The notes beneath the pieces were generated by a model. That model worked only from the letters and a program-made list of their open reading frames with translations. It made no database searches and was not told the origin of the DNA. Both the position numbers and the translations under genes were made by a program. A DNA stretch of 64,000 nt. Source: Chionis minor. Its lineage: Eukaryota; Chordata; Aves; Charadriiformes; Chionididae. The stretch spans positions 186,001-250,000 of the forward strand of contig VZSF01009945.1 of the NCBI GenBank assembly GCA_013398295.1, in the 5' to 3' direction. Of this stretch, positions 14,011 through 24,471 are shown piece after piece (the stretch's first letter is position 1; each line of letters starts with the position of its first letter).

Positions 14011-14329
14011 GCATTTAATTTTTGTTTATTTTTCTTATTATAATTTGTAGCATCCTGAAAATTACTGTTATTCTTTTCTAGAAAAGCGTAGTTTAAACAG
14101 AACAAAGCAGTTATGAGTAGACAGATTTTCTAGAGAGACTTTTGTAGCTTTTCTGCAATTTAAGACAAAACATTTCCATTTTGTAGTTGATCTTGTAACA
14201 TTCCCATGAAAATGCATTGCACATGTTGTTGGGCAAAATGTCAAAGATGGGTCGGTTACGATGTGCTTCCTGGCCCCGCTCCTTCCTACAGGACTGAACA
14301 GGCTCTGCCAAATTTGATTTCTTTTCTAG

Positions 14330-14471
14330 TATACCCAAACTTCTCTGTGTTACGAGAAAACCAAGACCACTATTTCTGCTTTACCCCTGTTGAATGTTAC
14401 AAATCTGGAAGTGAAGTGCTAGATATTGGACATAAAGAGCTGCCTATTTCTCACATGAAGAATGAGCCATG
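14330..14471 (+). other. Candidate internal exon of an unknown + strand transcript
   Basis: A pyrimidine-rich acceptor (TTGATTTCTTTTCTAG) ends at 14329, and a usable donor (CATG|GTAAATG) follows 14471. The 142 bases between are open in the frame that begins with the second base of a codon. The peptide starts YPNFSVLRENQD and ends SHMKNEPW, with two cysteines near the middle. The same frame is also open upstream from 14206. I do not recognise the protein. Acceptor-donor pairs around 50 open codons also arise by chance, so this stays a candidate. It lies in the G+T-rich part of the window, where + transcription is suspected. Confidence 0.15.
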
Positions 14472-17400
14472 GTAAATGTTTCAGGTGCGTCGATGTCCAC
14501 AAATACCTTAGTACTCGGGGACAGTCAACTTCTGGTAATTGTTAATAGATATTTACCTTATTGCAGTGCTGAACTGTCCCACTACTTCCAACTGGGGGAG
14601 GGGAGAGATGGACTCTCCTAAACGACTGAAGAGAGACCCCACATTGGAGCTGCTCCTCTTTGATAGCGAGCGTACAGAAATAACAATGCATCTCTCCCTG
14701 AAACGTGTTATCTCCAGGAGGCTGGGTGAATCCTGCCCTCAGCTGGCCACTTCTTTTCCCTGACTGTAAAGGGAAAGCTGCAGATGTTTACAGTGTACGT
14801 CCCTGATCCTCAAATTTGCTGAGTGTCTTGCAGCCTGTAGGCATAACATGTCAATACCTGTCATTTTCCTGATTTGTCCTCTCTACAGGACATTTTTTGC
14901 ATTTTCAAAATTGGTTTGGGGGTGGGGGGAAGGCTGCGGCTGAGGTGGCAGCAGAGTATTCCTCTGTCAAGAGCTCTAGCTGAACCCATCCCGTGTGGAA
15001 CGAGGGTGTGTGGACAGCAGTTTACATTTGCAAGACTAGAACCATGTTTTAGAAGACAGGGCCAGAAATGCCAGTGTGAAAGTCAGAGCTATAGTAAGAT
15101 TTAAAAAAAAATAAAAATCTTAGTGGTTCACAATGGATGATAGTGGAGTGCAAGAGGGGAGATGTGTGCCAGGCTAGGACTTGCCGGGTGCTGAGGCAGC
15201 GTACCCAGCAAATGATGCTGGTTTTATGCAGAACAGATGGCCACAAAAGTTTCACACTTGTAGAAGGGGATTTCTAAAAGGGCAGGATTTGGCTCGAAGT
15301 ATTTCTCTGAGGTTGTGGTGCCTGCAGCAGTCATGGGGCTGTGTTGTAACCGCAGCATGGAAAACACTGTATTGATGAAGCAAACAGTCCTCTGCCCAGT
15401 TGTGTTCAATAGCAATGACTGCACAATGCCCACGTGTGGTTAATTCTTTTGTTCATGAAGACTGTCACTCCTGTAAACCACTGCACACAATTCCATCCTC
15501 ATTTCCATCTGCACAGAGGAGCACCGGGCTAATCTAGGATGGTGATGGAGGTGTACAAATATTTTAAAGCGCTCCTGGAAAGTAGGTTTTGTGTATAAAG
15601 ATTAGCAAATCACTGGTGGGAAATGCAACTCAGTTATGTGTTTCAAGAAAAATAAAGTAGCAGAGGTGACTTTCTTTTACCAGATAATGAACCTGGTTGT
15701 AACATTTCAGTTAGTAATCGTATATTTCTGATATATAGAGAGACAACTTATTTAACTTCTCAGTGCTTGTAAAACAAAAAGATAACTTTCAAGTAATGTT
15801 TAGTATCAGACGAAATGGTTTTATCATACTGAGGAACAAACTTTTCCAGGAGGAAACAGCTTGTAGTTATGTTACAGCCCCAGCCTTTAGTAAGCTATAT
15901 AAGAGAAATATTGGTACCCTCTCAAACCGTAACAGTATTAGTGACTGGTACTTCAAAGAGACTAAAGGATGAGGTCATCCTACCTTAGGTAGTCAGTGTC
16001 CATTAAAACAGTGATGGAAAAAATTAGAGACTGCAATTAGGAGGTGGTTCATCTGAGGAAATGGGTACCTGCTTCAGCTGACTGCTGTGCCAGGCTGGGA
16101 GTCAGTGCTAGCCTTATTGTAAACTAAGACTTTGAGCAATGGTCTGGGACATATTATGATATTTGTAATTACAATTTGAGTGAGTGTTAGTCTTAAAGAG
16201 GGTTTGAGGTGTCTCAATGACCTATGAGGGGGGTTTGCTTTTTTTTTCTGCATTTTCATCTGGTAAGAGTGAAAAAAGTTTTTCCAAGGTAAGTTTTGGA
16301 TTTGCTTTAGATTGTGGTTTGGGATAAGAGCTCTCCTTAGGCCGAAAAAGTAAGTGTACTTGTGTATGTGGTAATAATAATTCTTCTAGAGCAAACATTG
16401 GCATTGTTTTAATGTAATACCTTGTGAAGCACTAAGCGTTGATGCTTGGTATTGCTTTTGCTGAGATTAAGGGTAGAGTTCAAGCTTTGCTTAGGTCTGA
16501 TTTGAGTAACAGGGAGGCCTCATTATTAACAGTTCACGTTAATCACAGGGAGATGGGACAGCAGAGCCAAGTACCATTTCCTACATCTTCAGCCAGGGGG
16601 AATTGAAAGAGCAGTATTTTGGAGGTTGCTGTGTGGGGATGAAATTAAGTTTGGAATTGGAGACGTTTTTTGCTGTAGGTAACGTGCAATACAGAGAAGA
16701 GAGACCCGCAATAAAGCTAGTCCTCCTAAAACAAGAGCTGGTGGTGGAATTGTTAATGCTGCCTTGCTCTTTCAAAGCAGGTGATGGGCAATCGGCTATC
16801 TCTGTTCACTGGGTAAGGGTGTAGCGCAGGGGGTTTTCTGACTGGTTCAGATGAAAGTGGGTTGTCAGTCTTACGCCAGTTTTGTCCAGTCAGTCTAAGG
16901 GCAGACATTAGCTGTCCCATGCATGGGCTGCTCCTCTCGCCTGCTAGGCTGCCATTGATTTTAAGATTAGTAACAAAGTTGGGAAATAGGGTTGCTTCAG
17001 AAAAATAGAGCTAGCTGAGCCTATATAACTAGCAGATCTCTTAATGTTTGCAGCTACAAGGTAAAGGCCAGCTTTAGCAGACACGCACTTTTCTCTTTAG
17101 CGTTTGCTAGAAATGCCCATGATGGTTGTGACTAGGTCTGCTAATTGTGGCTTTGTTTATGGGTAGAATTGGAGCGAGGTTTATGGCTGTCAACACAGGG
17201 GATTCAGACGCGCATTTATTGTGGAAACGTAGTCCCGCACATGTAGGATGAGAGATGACACTTGCAGGAACCTGCTCCTCTCTGGAGCAGAGTTAAGTTT
17301 TAGTTTTCCTAAACTGAACTAAAACTTCTGTAGTATTAAGGCAGTGGATAGTGCTGAGATGGAGATGCCAGCACGGGAAAGGGGAGGCTGTCGGTTCAGT

Positions 17401-19271
17401 TCTTGGATCCCTGTACTTTAGTCAGAATTGGATGAGGAAAAGAATGCTTTATCGTGTCTAGTGTTGGTCAAGGATACACCATCTTCCTAAACAGCGCCAG
17501 CCTTGCAGCTACCACTGCCGGGCCCCTAGGTGGGCCCCATAACTGGTTTGCTAGTTTGATTCAAGAATGAGTCACCAAAGGGTAGATCTTGTGACAGCTA
17601 AGGATGGAGGTTAGCAACGGGACTGCAGACCTGCTTCTGCTCTTTCCCTGCCTTTCAGGTTTAGGCTGGAGGGTGGGTGTCCATGTGTGGTTGTCTAGTG
17701 ACACGTCCTGGGGCAGCGTTTGGAGGTTGGATTAACACCAGATTAAGTAAAGATATGGAACCAAAAGGAATGAAACACCTTATTTGTTCAGTTCTTCCCA
17801 TTGTTTCCTATTTTGGGAAATTTACTTGTCCCCAACTCGCTCGGGAGCTCCTTTTGTGGGCGATACATGAATCTCTGAGCAAAGCTCTTTACGTTTCTTT
17901 TCAATGGTAAATTGTTATTTATAGCAAGGGGTTTGATAGAGGCCGTGGAATTATTGGCTGTATGTTTTATAAAGCAAGACAAATGAGGAACAAAAATAAT
18001 TCGGATTTAAATTCCTCTAAGCTCAAGCTCTGCATTAGCTCTGCTGCTATTCATGTGATCCATAAAAATCTGCATTAAAGCCCTTCAGAGTTGTTGAGTT
18101 CTTCTAATATCTTGCAGAATTTTGACCTTTAACCTAATTAAACCCTAGAAGAATAAGAATTTGGTGTAGCTAGAAATTTGATAGCAGACACGGAAGAAGA
18201 TGGTGCATAAACTGTTAAATTACTGCCACGTTAGAACACGGACAGGAGGAATACGTGGAATGAAGGGGACTGCGGCTTTACCATTTGGGAAAATCTGTTG
18301 CATTTTGCAGAGCATTTCTCGGGGATGGGGGATGACCTGGGACGCCCTGGAGACATACCTGGGCACCAAGTCAGAGTCATGCACAAACACGTGGCGAGGG
18401 CCTGACTTGAACTTGGCCCTGACTGCTTTTCCATTTGCACAGCGAGTAGGTCAGTCACCACGCCGGCAAACAAAGAGGTTGCCATCTTCCTCTGGCACGA
18501 GAGCGAGCTCCTGGGGCTAGGAAAGTCATTGAGAGGGCAGTAAGAAAAGCAGCAGCCAAATGGGATTGTAAACTGCTGGGAAAACACTAGGGAAGAATGG
18601 GGAAAACAGTTGTGATGTTTGTAAATATCACCTGCATCCACCTATACGTATCTTGGTGTTGTGAAAAGCCTTGGCACTGCTTTATGAAGAATTAGGTCTG
18701 CAGTGAAATGGGAGCAGATGAAAACTGGAAGCGATTGTGCTGTAACTCGTGAGGTTTTATCCTTCCAAACGTTTGTGTGGGCCAGCTTGTGTTGTCCCTG
18801 TTTTGATCACCCACTTGCTGCTGACTATTTTCCCTTTCCTCCTTGGACTTTAATGGAGCAGCAGTCTAATAAAAGACTGGATTTCTTTTCTTCCTCTGTT
18901 CTGCTAATACCCTCTTAGGAAAGATGAGTGAAAGGTCCTGGCAAGCAGATCTGAAGCATGTCCTTGAGTTTTTGGGAAACCTAGTCAGTGCCCCTGTGTT
19001 GTGTGTCCAGCACTCCCAGGGCTCCTGTCGGACTAGAAATGAAAGTTTTGGTATTGCTAAAAAGTGAGAAAAATCAGTATTTAGTTCCTTTCATCATGAA
19101 CACCAATCTTGCTCAGCCCTGCACATTATGGTGGACTATGCTCAGGTCCTCAGTGAGCCTGGACTGTCCTACTCCATCCCCCATCCTCCAACATATCCGC
19201 TGTGTGCTTAGACAGCCCAGGGCTGCATGTGCTGAACCAGGAGGTCCTGGGGGCTGTTCCCTGCAGTCTCC
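14472..19271. other. Non-coding single-copy DNA, no gene recognised
   Basis: The + strand stays G+T-rich here; the 60 bases from 16801 contain A11 C8 G23 T18. Several donor-like sites (such as CCAAG|GTAAGTTT near 16290) and acceptor-like pyrimidine runs (near 17640 and 18300) are present, but they do not join into a recognisable reading frame. The longest frames, 18200-18520 (+) and 18231-18641 (-), cover the same DNA in opposite directions and show no known motif. Confidence 0.55.
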
Positions 19272-19431
19272 TTGTGGTGCACATTGTCCACACTTTCCTC
19301 ACCGTGGGGGGCACTCCTGGAGGCCAATATTTCATATTGCTATGTTGCCACAACCCTCCATGACAAGGAGAAAATTTTCACTCGCCTCATTGGGTTGCAA
19401 ACCTTTATGAATGCCGCAACTAATAGCCCGG
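19272..19431 (+). other. Candidate exon A of a + strand transcript (left boundary uncertain)
   Basis: The segment ends in a near-consensus donor, CCCGG|GTAAGT, after 19431. The frame is open back to at least 19272 and its last part reads HDKEKIFTRLIGLQTF. The last base is the first base of a codon, which pairs correctly with the phase of candidate exon B at 19621. The 5' limit is not fixed. One possible acceptor is the TTCCCTGCAG at about 19257-19266, and a later start near 19360 is also possible. No protein family was recognised. It could be a chance frame or part of a lncRNA. Confidence 0.2.
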
Positions 19432-19620
19432 GTAAGTGGAAGATTAATTTCTATACCACCTGGCGGCAAGCTGTGGATTAGGCTGCTGTCCCTCGTGTGG
19501 GTTTAATGTTGGAGGAACGGGGCACTTCAGTACTCAGACAATCATCCTCTTGTTTAAACAATGAGCTTCTCGGTCTTGTTAGCCAGTGCTCTTAAATTTT
19601 CATTTTATTCTGGTATGCAG

Positions 19621-19734
19621 GCTTGTGTGATGTGGAGAATTGCTTCAGCTCAGAAAGACTGCAAACCTGTTCAATTAAAGGAAATGCTCGGATCCAGCTG
19701 TTGGTGTCCCATGAATGCCAGTGCTCCTCGCCGA
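19621..19734 (+). other. Candidate exon B, cysteine-rich
   Basis: A strong acceptor (CATTTTATTCTGGTATGCAG) ends at 19620, and a strong donor (CGA|GTAAGTAAG) follows 19734. When joined to exon A, the split codon GGC is restored and 37 further codons stay open. The peptide begins LCDVENCF and ends HECQCSSPS, with five cysteines in the CxxxxC...CxC style of secreted domains. I could not assign it to a known family. A second frame is open through the same interval (19561-19920), which weakens the coding argument. The exon lies about 1.6 kb upstream of a + strand AATAAA at 21276. Confidence 0.22.
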
Positions 19735-20269
19735 GTAAGTAAGACCGACACACTCTGCCCTTGGAACAGATACGACGATTTGTGCCTTAATTCTCCTGAA
19801 AAAGGAGCCTTTGTTAGGGGAGGACGGTTGGGGAAAAGTGGAGGAATGCAAAGCTTGGTGCAGAAAACGCCCAGCAAGACAAAGTCTTCTGCAGATAACA
19901 GTAAGGTCTCTATAGCATGAGCCTAGTATCAAGGCGCCATAAGAAGCACGTACAGTACAAGCTCCTGTTACAGCTATATAATTGTCTTGTAAATTTTGAA
20001 TGCTGTCCTCTCATGAAAAAACATATGTTGCAGAGTAACTGACCCTGTGCTTTCACTTCCAAGAAACAGGCTAACAAGCATAGCTGTGGTGTACACGCAC
20101 TTGCCGCGTGGGCAGGACCATACTCTGCACCATTTGGGTCTGGTTTGTCAGTTGCCTTGGTTTTGGTGATGCGTTGCTGCACTCATTTGTGTGTGGCAGG
20201 ATTGTCTGGGCACTTGGTTATGCCACTTATCTTTGTACAGGTCAGGAAAAGAAAAAGTGTGTGTACATA

Positions 20270-20365
20270 AAAGATCTTTTATATATTTTTAGTATATCTA
20301 CACATGAATAATATATATAATTTTTATAGATAAAAATATAACATTATATATATTTATATATACAG
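20270..20365. repeat. AT-rich low-complexity stretch with TA runs
   Basis: About 95 bases that are almost entirely A and T, with several ATATAT blocks. It could be an AU-rich 3' UTR portion or a degenerate (TA)n microsatellite. Confidence 0.75.
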
Positions 20366-20935
20366 AGGGCTGAAGCAGTTTCAGTAGGTGCCAAATACAC
20401 TTCAACTTCAAGTGCACAGCAGCAGACCTAATGCTTGTGGCCCCACCACGAGCTGAGTACCTGAGACTGGGTCAGGAGAAGGAAGATGTTGCAATGGCAC
20501 AAACCACTGGAAAAAATGATGGGCCATTGACCCCAGTTTTAGCTGGGTGGCACAAACCATCTCCCCAGGAGCAGTAGAGCCTGGTACCTGGAATCCTTGC
20601 CTCAGAGCAGGGGCTGGAAACTTCATGGCTGCTCCCAGGAACCATTGAGTCTCTGGAAATGCAGCTTTCCCTACTCCTGCTGTCTCTTCCCCCTCAGCCT
20701 CATTTTGTTTCCTGTTTAAAAGTGGCCACAGCTTCAGCTGTTGAGATGGAAAGAGCTCCCCGAATAGACCTTGGTGGCAGGCTACTTTCTGCTGGCTCTT
20801 AGCGTGAGCACTCTTGCCTTTTTTTCACACAGGCCAAACCAAAAAAAGTTGCATTTTAACTTACTAGCTGGGACTGTGAGGTGCACAGGTGTGTGTGTAT
20901 ATATACCATTTATGTACGTGCACACATTTAAAAAC

Positions 20936-20952
20936 CAACCAACCAACCAACA
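20936..20952. repeat. (CCAA)n short tandem repeat
   Basis: Four consecutive CCAA-type tetranucleotides followed by more C/A-only sequence. A nearby GT/TA microsatellite lies at about 20888-20907. Confidence 0.8.
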
Positions 20953-21275
20953 CCCAGAAAACCAAACTACCACAACTGCCTGACTTCCTTGCCAGGCTGA
21001 GAAAGGGTTACAGGGCTTTAAATTACTGTGGCTGAGGCCACAGTCTCTGTGCAGGGAGTTTTGCCTCTTCTGGTAGATGGTGAAACACTGGAAGACCTTT
21101 GAAGGGACTGCAAAGAAGGGAAGGAAATTGTTACAGTGTTCTAACAATGTGTTTAAGCAAGTGAGGTAGGAACAGCAACCCTTGTCCCTCCACTTAGTAT
21201 TATGTATATTTTTTACTATGTATTTTAAATATATGTTACTAGTAACAAATCGAAAGAGCTGCTTTGTAAATCAAA

Positions 21276-21281
21276 AATAAA
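21276..21281 (+). terminator. Candidate poly(A) signal AATAAA, + strand
   Basis: The canonical hexamer lies at the end of an AT-rich, UTR-like block. The sequence 20-60 bases downstream contains T-rich segments (GGTTTTCTTTC). AATAAA occurs many times in AT-rich DNA, so only its position after the candidate exons and before the composition flip makes it notable. Confidence 0.2.
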
Positions 21282-22242
21282 TAGGTCTAACATTCAGCAC
21301 GAAGTGATGCATATATGGTTTTCTTTCAGTTAAGTTAAAATAGCAAAACCAGAAGAGAAGAGCTGTGGCCCAGTTGATGAGGTGGTGTAAATCGGGAGTT
21401 GTGACACGAAGGTGAGTGGGCTGAAAACAAGCACTTAGTGCCTCTGCAGCGGCACCAACTGTTACTGCGTAAGAACACAGAGTAAATAGAAGCATCAAAG
21501 CAGCTCCAGAGCCAAAGCCCCATGGAGGTTTTGGTTCCTGACTAGTGTAGATGCCTTCAAGACTTCTGCCCCAGCAGAAGCTCGGCTTACCCTTAAGCTG
21601 GACTACCCTTAAGACAAATAGTTACAAAGACAGATTGTTGATGTGAGGAATGTCTCTAACCATTAGCCTTGCTTGGGATTTAGGTTTGTGCAGATATGCT
21701 GCCATGAGGAGGAAGAGCAGACGGCTTGGTCCCAGAAACTACAGTTGTCCTGCCACACTTAGACATGTTCCTGCACCCTCAGCATCTCTCCTGCTGTGAT
21801 GGAGGTGCTGCATTGGAGCAGCAGCCTGCCTTGCCTGTGCCTTCACCTTGGGGACTGTGGCTGATAGGGTGAGTCTGGCTGCAGCAGAAGCTGCTGATGT
21901 GCAGGGAGGGAACGTTCCCCCACTACCTCTCCTGACAGGGCTTCAGCTCACGCAGGGCAGGGCTGTGAAGTGAGGGGGAGTTGGGACACACAAAACCCTT
22001 TCAGCCTTGAAAAATGCCAGTGGGGCTGCAGGCAGGCTCCTGTTGCACAGCAGCCAGACTGGCTGGCACCCCAACAGGGTGCTTCATCCCCAGACAGCTG
22101 CAGCCGGCCCTGACAACACCCGTGCCGGGCAGGAGGGAGGGGGATGCGATGGGTCAGCACAGGCTGGAGCGCAGCTGTGTGCGGGGGGAACCTCAGTGGC
22201 ACCCAGGGGTGCTTCTTCATGTGCCGCACAAACCACTCGCCC

Positions 22243-23140
22243 TGCGGATACGAGACACCGCCCACTCCTGCACGCCCCATGTGCGTGCCACACTTGAGAC
22301 CCAAACCACACACGATCTAAAACACACAGCACCCACTGGAGACAAAACCCACGAGTGCACAGCACCAATGCGCTGCACACATGAAAAACAGAGTAGGTGC
22401 ACACTGCACCCTTGAGATACAAACCGCACTGGTGACAGGACCTGCGTGCTACTTGTGCAATGCACAGGTGAGTCAAAACAGCGAGGTAGCACACAGCATG
22501 TGCCCCACACCACCGCTGCTCGCTGCACAACACGCACACCGGCACCACAAAACACTCAGGCATTGCACCCTTCTGTTCCACAGCATTTGCTGCACAGGTG
22601 TTCATCTGCTACACCACACCTGTGATGCGCAGCAGGACATGCCATAGCTTACTGCATGTGTGTAACACCACATTTGCCACACAGCTAGGGCACCACATGC
22701 CACACTATGCACATCCTGCATGTATGATGCTGCATAGACCCCCCCACATGCATCATATAACACGTGACCACACACATGAAACACCCCACCTGTTATGCTA
22801 CACGCCTGACGCCACACATGTGATGCTGCACATGCATGACATACCACACACATGCTGCACCCCCATGACACCACCCTTGTGATGCCACCTGACACCCCAC
22901 ACATGCTTGCCGACATGAAATACCAGACATACATGTTGTATGCCACACGTGACACTGCACAGGCATGATGCACTCCACGTGCATGTGCCAACACACACTA
23001 CTCGTGACACAAACCACACAATACCACTCCCCTGATCACACACCGCATGGCCACATGACAACACAGGCCACCAACACACCCACACACAGCACTCCTGTGC
23101 CCCACACATGCTGTAATGCCCACACACAGATCTTCTGCCA
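22243..23140. repeat. Degenerate CA/ATG-rich minisatellite
   Basis: About 900 bases made of diverged repeats. The left part (22243 to about 22480) restarts repeatedly with GAGACA, GAGACC, GAGATAC or GTGAC at irregular spacings, often near 40 bases. The right part (about 22600-23000) repeats a core like TGACACCACACATG followed by TGATGC, at roughly 25-30 base spacing. The + strand is strongly C+A-biased. The long cysteine-, histidine- and alanine-rich frames on both strands (for example 22084-22605 and 22602-22994 on -) are by-products of the repeat and should not be annotated as genes. Confidence 0.75.
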
Positions 23141-23157
23141 CACATGGTCCCTCCTTG

Positions 23158-23191
23158 TCATCATCATCATCCCCCCCACCCCCCCCGCCCC
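23158..23191. repeat. (TCA)n and poly(C) tract with - strand G-quadruplex potential
   Basis: Four TCA-type triplets are followed by C7, A, C8, G, C4 at 23171-23191. On the - strand this gives runs of 4, 8 and 7 G separated by single bases. That is enough for four G-triplets with very short loops, so it is a strong predicted G-quadruplex (i-motif on the + strand). Confidence 0.8.
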
Positions 23192-23257
23192 ATCCTGTCC
23201 CCTTCCAAGGTGCTGTTTCATAACTCAGGCTCAATGAAGACTTGCAACATAACTAGA

Positions 23258-23301
23258 GTTGTGGGTTGTTTGGTTTGGGGGGTTTTGGGGGTTTTTGTTT
23301 T
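23258..23301 (+). repeat. 44-base G/T-only tract
   Basis: Every base from 23258 to 23301 is G or T, including the core GGGGGGTTTTGGGGG. It follows C/A-rich DNA on the same strand, so the strand bias changes abruptly. A two- or three-tetrad G-quadruplex on the + strand is possible. Confidence 0.8.
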
Positions 23302-24465
23302 ATTTGTTTGGCTGGGTTTTTTAAATGTTTACTTTGTTTTTATATTATTGGACTCTTTACTCACATCAAATACTTCACTTTAACAACGTGCCCACACATG
23401 GTACAGACACTCTCAGTCTGCCCCCTGACAGCAGCCCACCCCACCAGTTGCCTGTCAAACCCCACTGTACATTAGCAGATGCTGTTACAGTTCAGATTCC
23501 CAGCTACTTGCTTTCTTACACTGGTGGGACTGACAGGAAGAAAAAGCAAAGCAGATCACCCGCTAGTAGTAGAGCTCAGAAGGCAGCATCCATCCCTTTT
23601 TGCTCAGACATAGTCCTTTCCTCTGCTCATCCCCTTTAACTACACAACCACATAATAGCCGTAACATTTGTCTTTGACCTTTCCCAAGGCATTTATCCCT
23701 GTGACCCCCCCCTCAGCAATACCAGCGTGCTTTCAAGCATCCCTTGAGGGAGTGCTGGAGCCGGTATACCAGCACAGTGCTAGAAATACAGTGGGACAGC
23801 ACAGCGCTAGAAGGCTGTTGGAGACTGACACTCCTTTCCCCCAGCTGCTTGGTAACAGTGGTTAATTTCAATGACCATAAAGTACCTGCTCTGCTTCACT
23901 TGTAAAATAACCAAACCCAATAAAAACCCCATAAGCTTTTACACCTTAGCGTTATGGTACAGCAACTATCCCTCTGAAGTCTGGGCTTCAGTTTGGCTGA
24001 GTTTAGTCACAATTCTCTTAATTTTATTTACCAAGTATGAGTACTCTTTCCCAAGCAAAGCATTTCATCTAAGCAAGGTAGTTATCAACACACCCTCTCT
24101 GACCTTTCACAAGAACGAGATACACACTCCACCACCCTCAGCTAATGTTACCTCCACAGAAGCAAGGCAGAGGTAGCTCCCAGCTGGGTCTGTGCTTGTG
24201 CTGAGTCAGCTTGCTTCTCTCTGCAACCCGACTTCCCAGTGCCACAGCTCAAGTGCTTCAGCTGCGAGCGCTCCTTAGCAGGAACGCTGCAGGACAGTGC
24301 TCCTGGCTGCTAAGTGTAGCTTCAATTCACAGTCTGGTCACACACCATCTTCCTGCTCCCCGTGGGCATGAGTGCATAGCAGGCACGTGCTCTGTACGCC
24401 CAGCTTTAGCACACCTTAACCCTCCGAGTGGTGTTAACAAACAAGCCTGGAGCGAGAGCCATGTT

Positions 24466-24471
24466 TTTATT
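24466..24471 (-). terminator. Candidate poly(A) signal AATAAA, - strand
   Basis: TTTATT on the + strand is AATAAA on the - strand. Downstream on the - strand, about 25-45 bases on, lies a GT-rich segment (GGCTTGTTTGTTAAC), which fits the usual layout of a cleavage site and downstream element. It faces the + strand hexamer at 21276. Use is unproven. Confidence 0.22.

Larger units (their letters stand above)
5931..14329. other. Non-coding single-copy DNA, no gene recognised
   Basis: AT-rich, mostly G+T-biased on the + strand, with scattered homopolymers and no recognised protein. Open frames are short and mutually overlapping, for example 8634-8909 (-), 10727-11053 (+) and 12128-12340 (-). Isolated GTAAG-type donors occur, for example near 7655. 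A 14-base acceptor-donor interval at 9699-9712 is reported as a finding. The hairpin-like sequence TATCATTTCCATAAATGATA near 7965-7984 has an 8-base stem. Most consistent with intron or intergenic DNA. Confidence 0.6.
19735..22240. other. Possible 3' flank or 3' UTR-like DNA, no gene recognised
   Basis: No coding sequence was recognised. The interval includes very AT-rich stretches (20270-20365 and 21190-21290) of the kind common in vertebrate 3' UTRs, a GT/TA microsatellite near 20888, and a (CCAA)n run near 20936-20952. A + strand poly(A) hexamer lies at 21276-21281. The G+T excess of the + strand fades across this interval. Confidence 0.45.

Noticed and set aside
16780..16811. About 32-base interval with acceptor TTGCTCTTTCAAAGCAG and donor ACTGG|GTAAGG
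   Set aside because: The acceptor tract is interrupted and the interval has no neighbours in phase; chance is the simpler explanation.
22084..22994. Long cysteine- and histidine-rich frames on both strands (173, 130 and 133 codons)
   Set aside because: They lie in the degenerate CA/ATG-rich repeat, where several frames are open at once; composition explains them.
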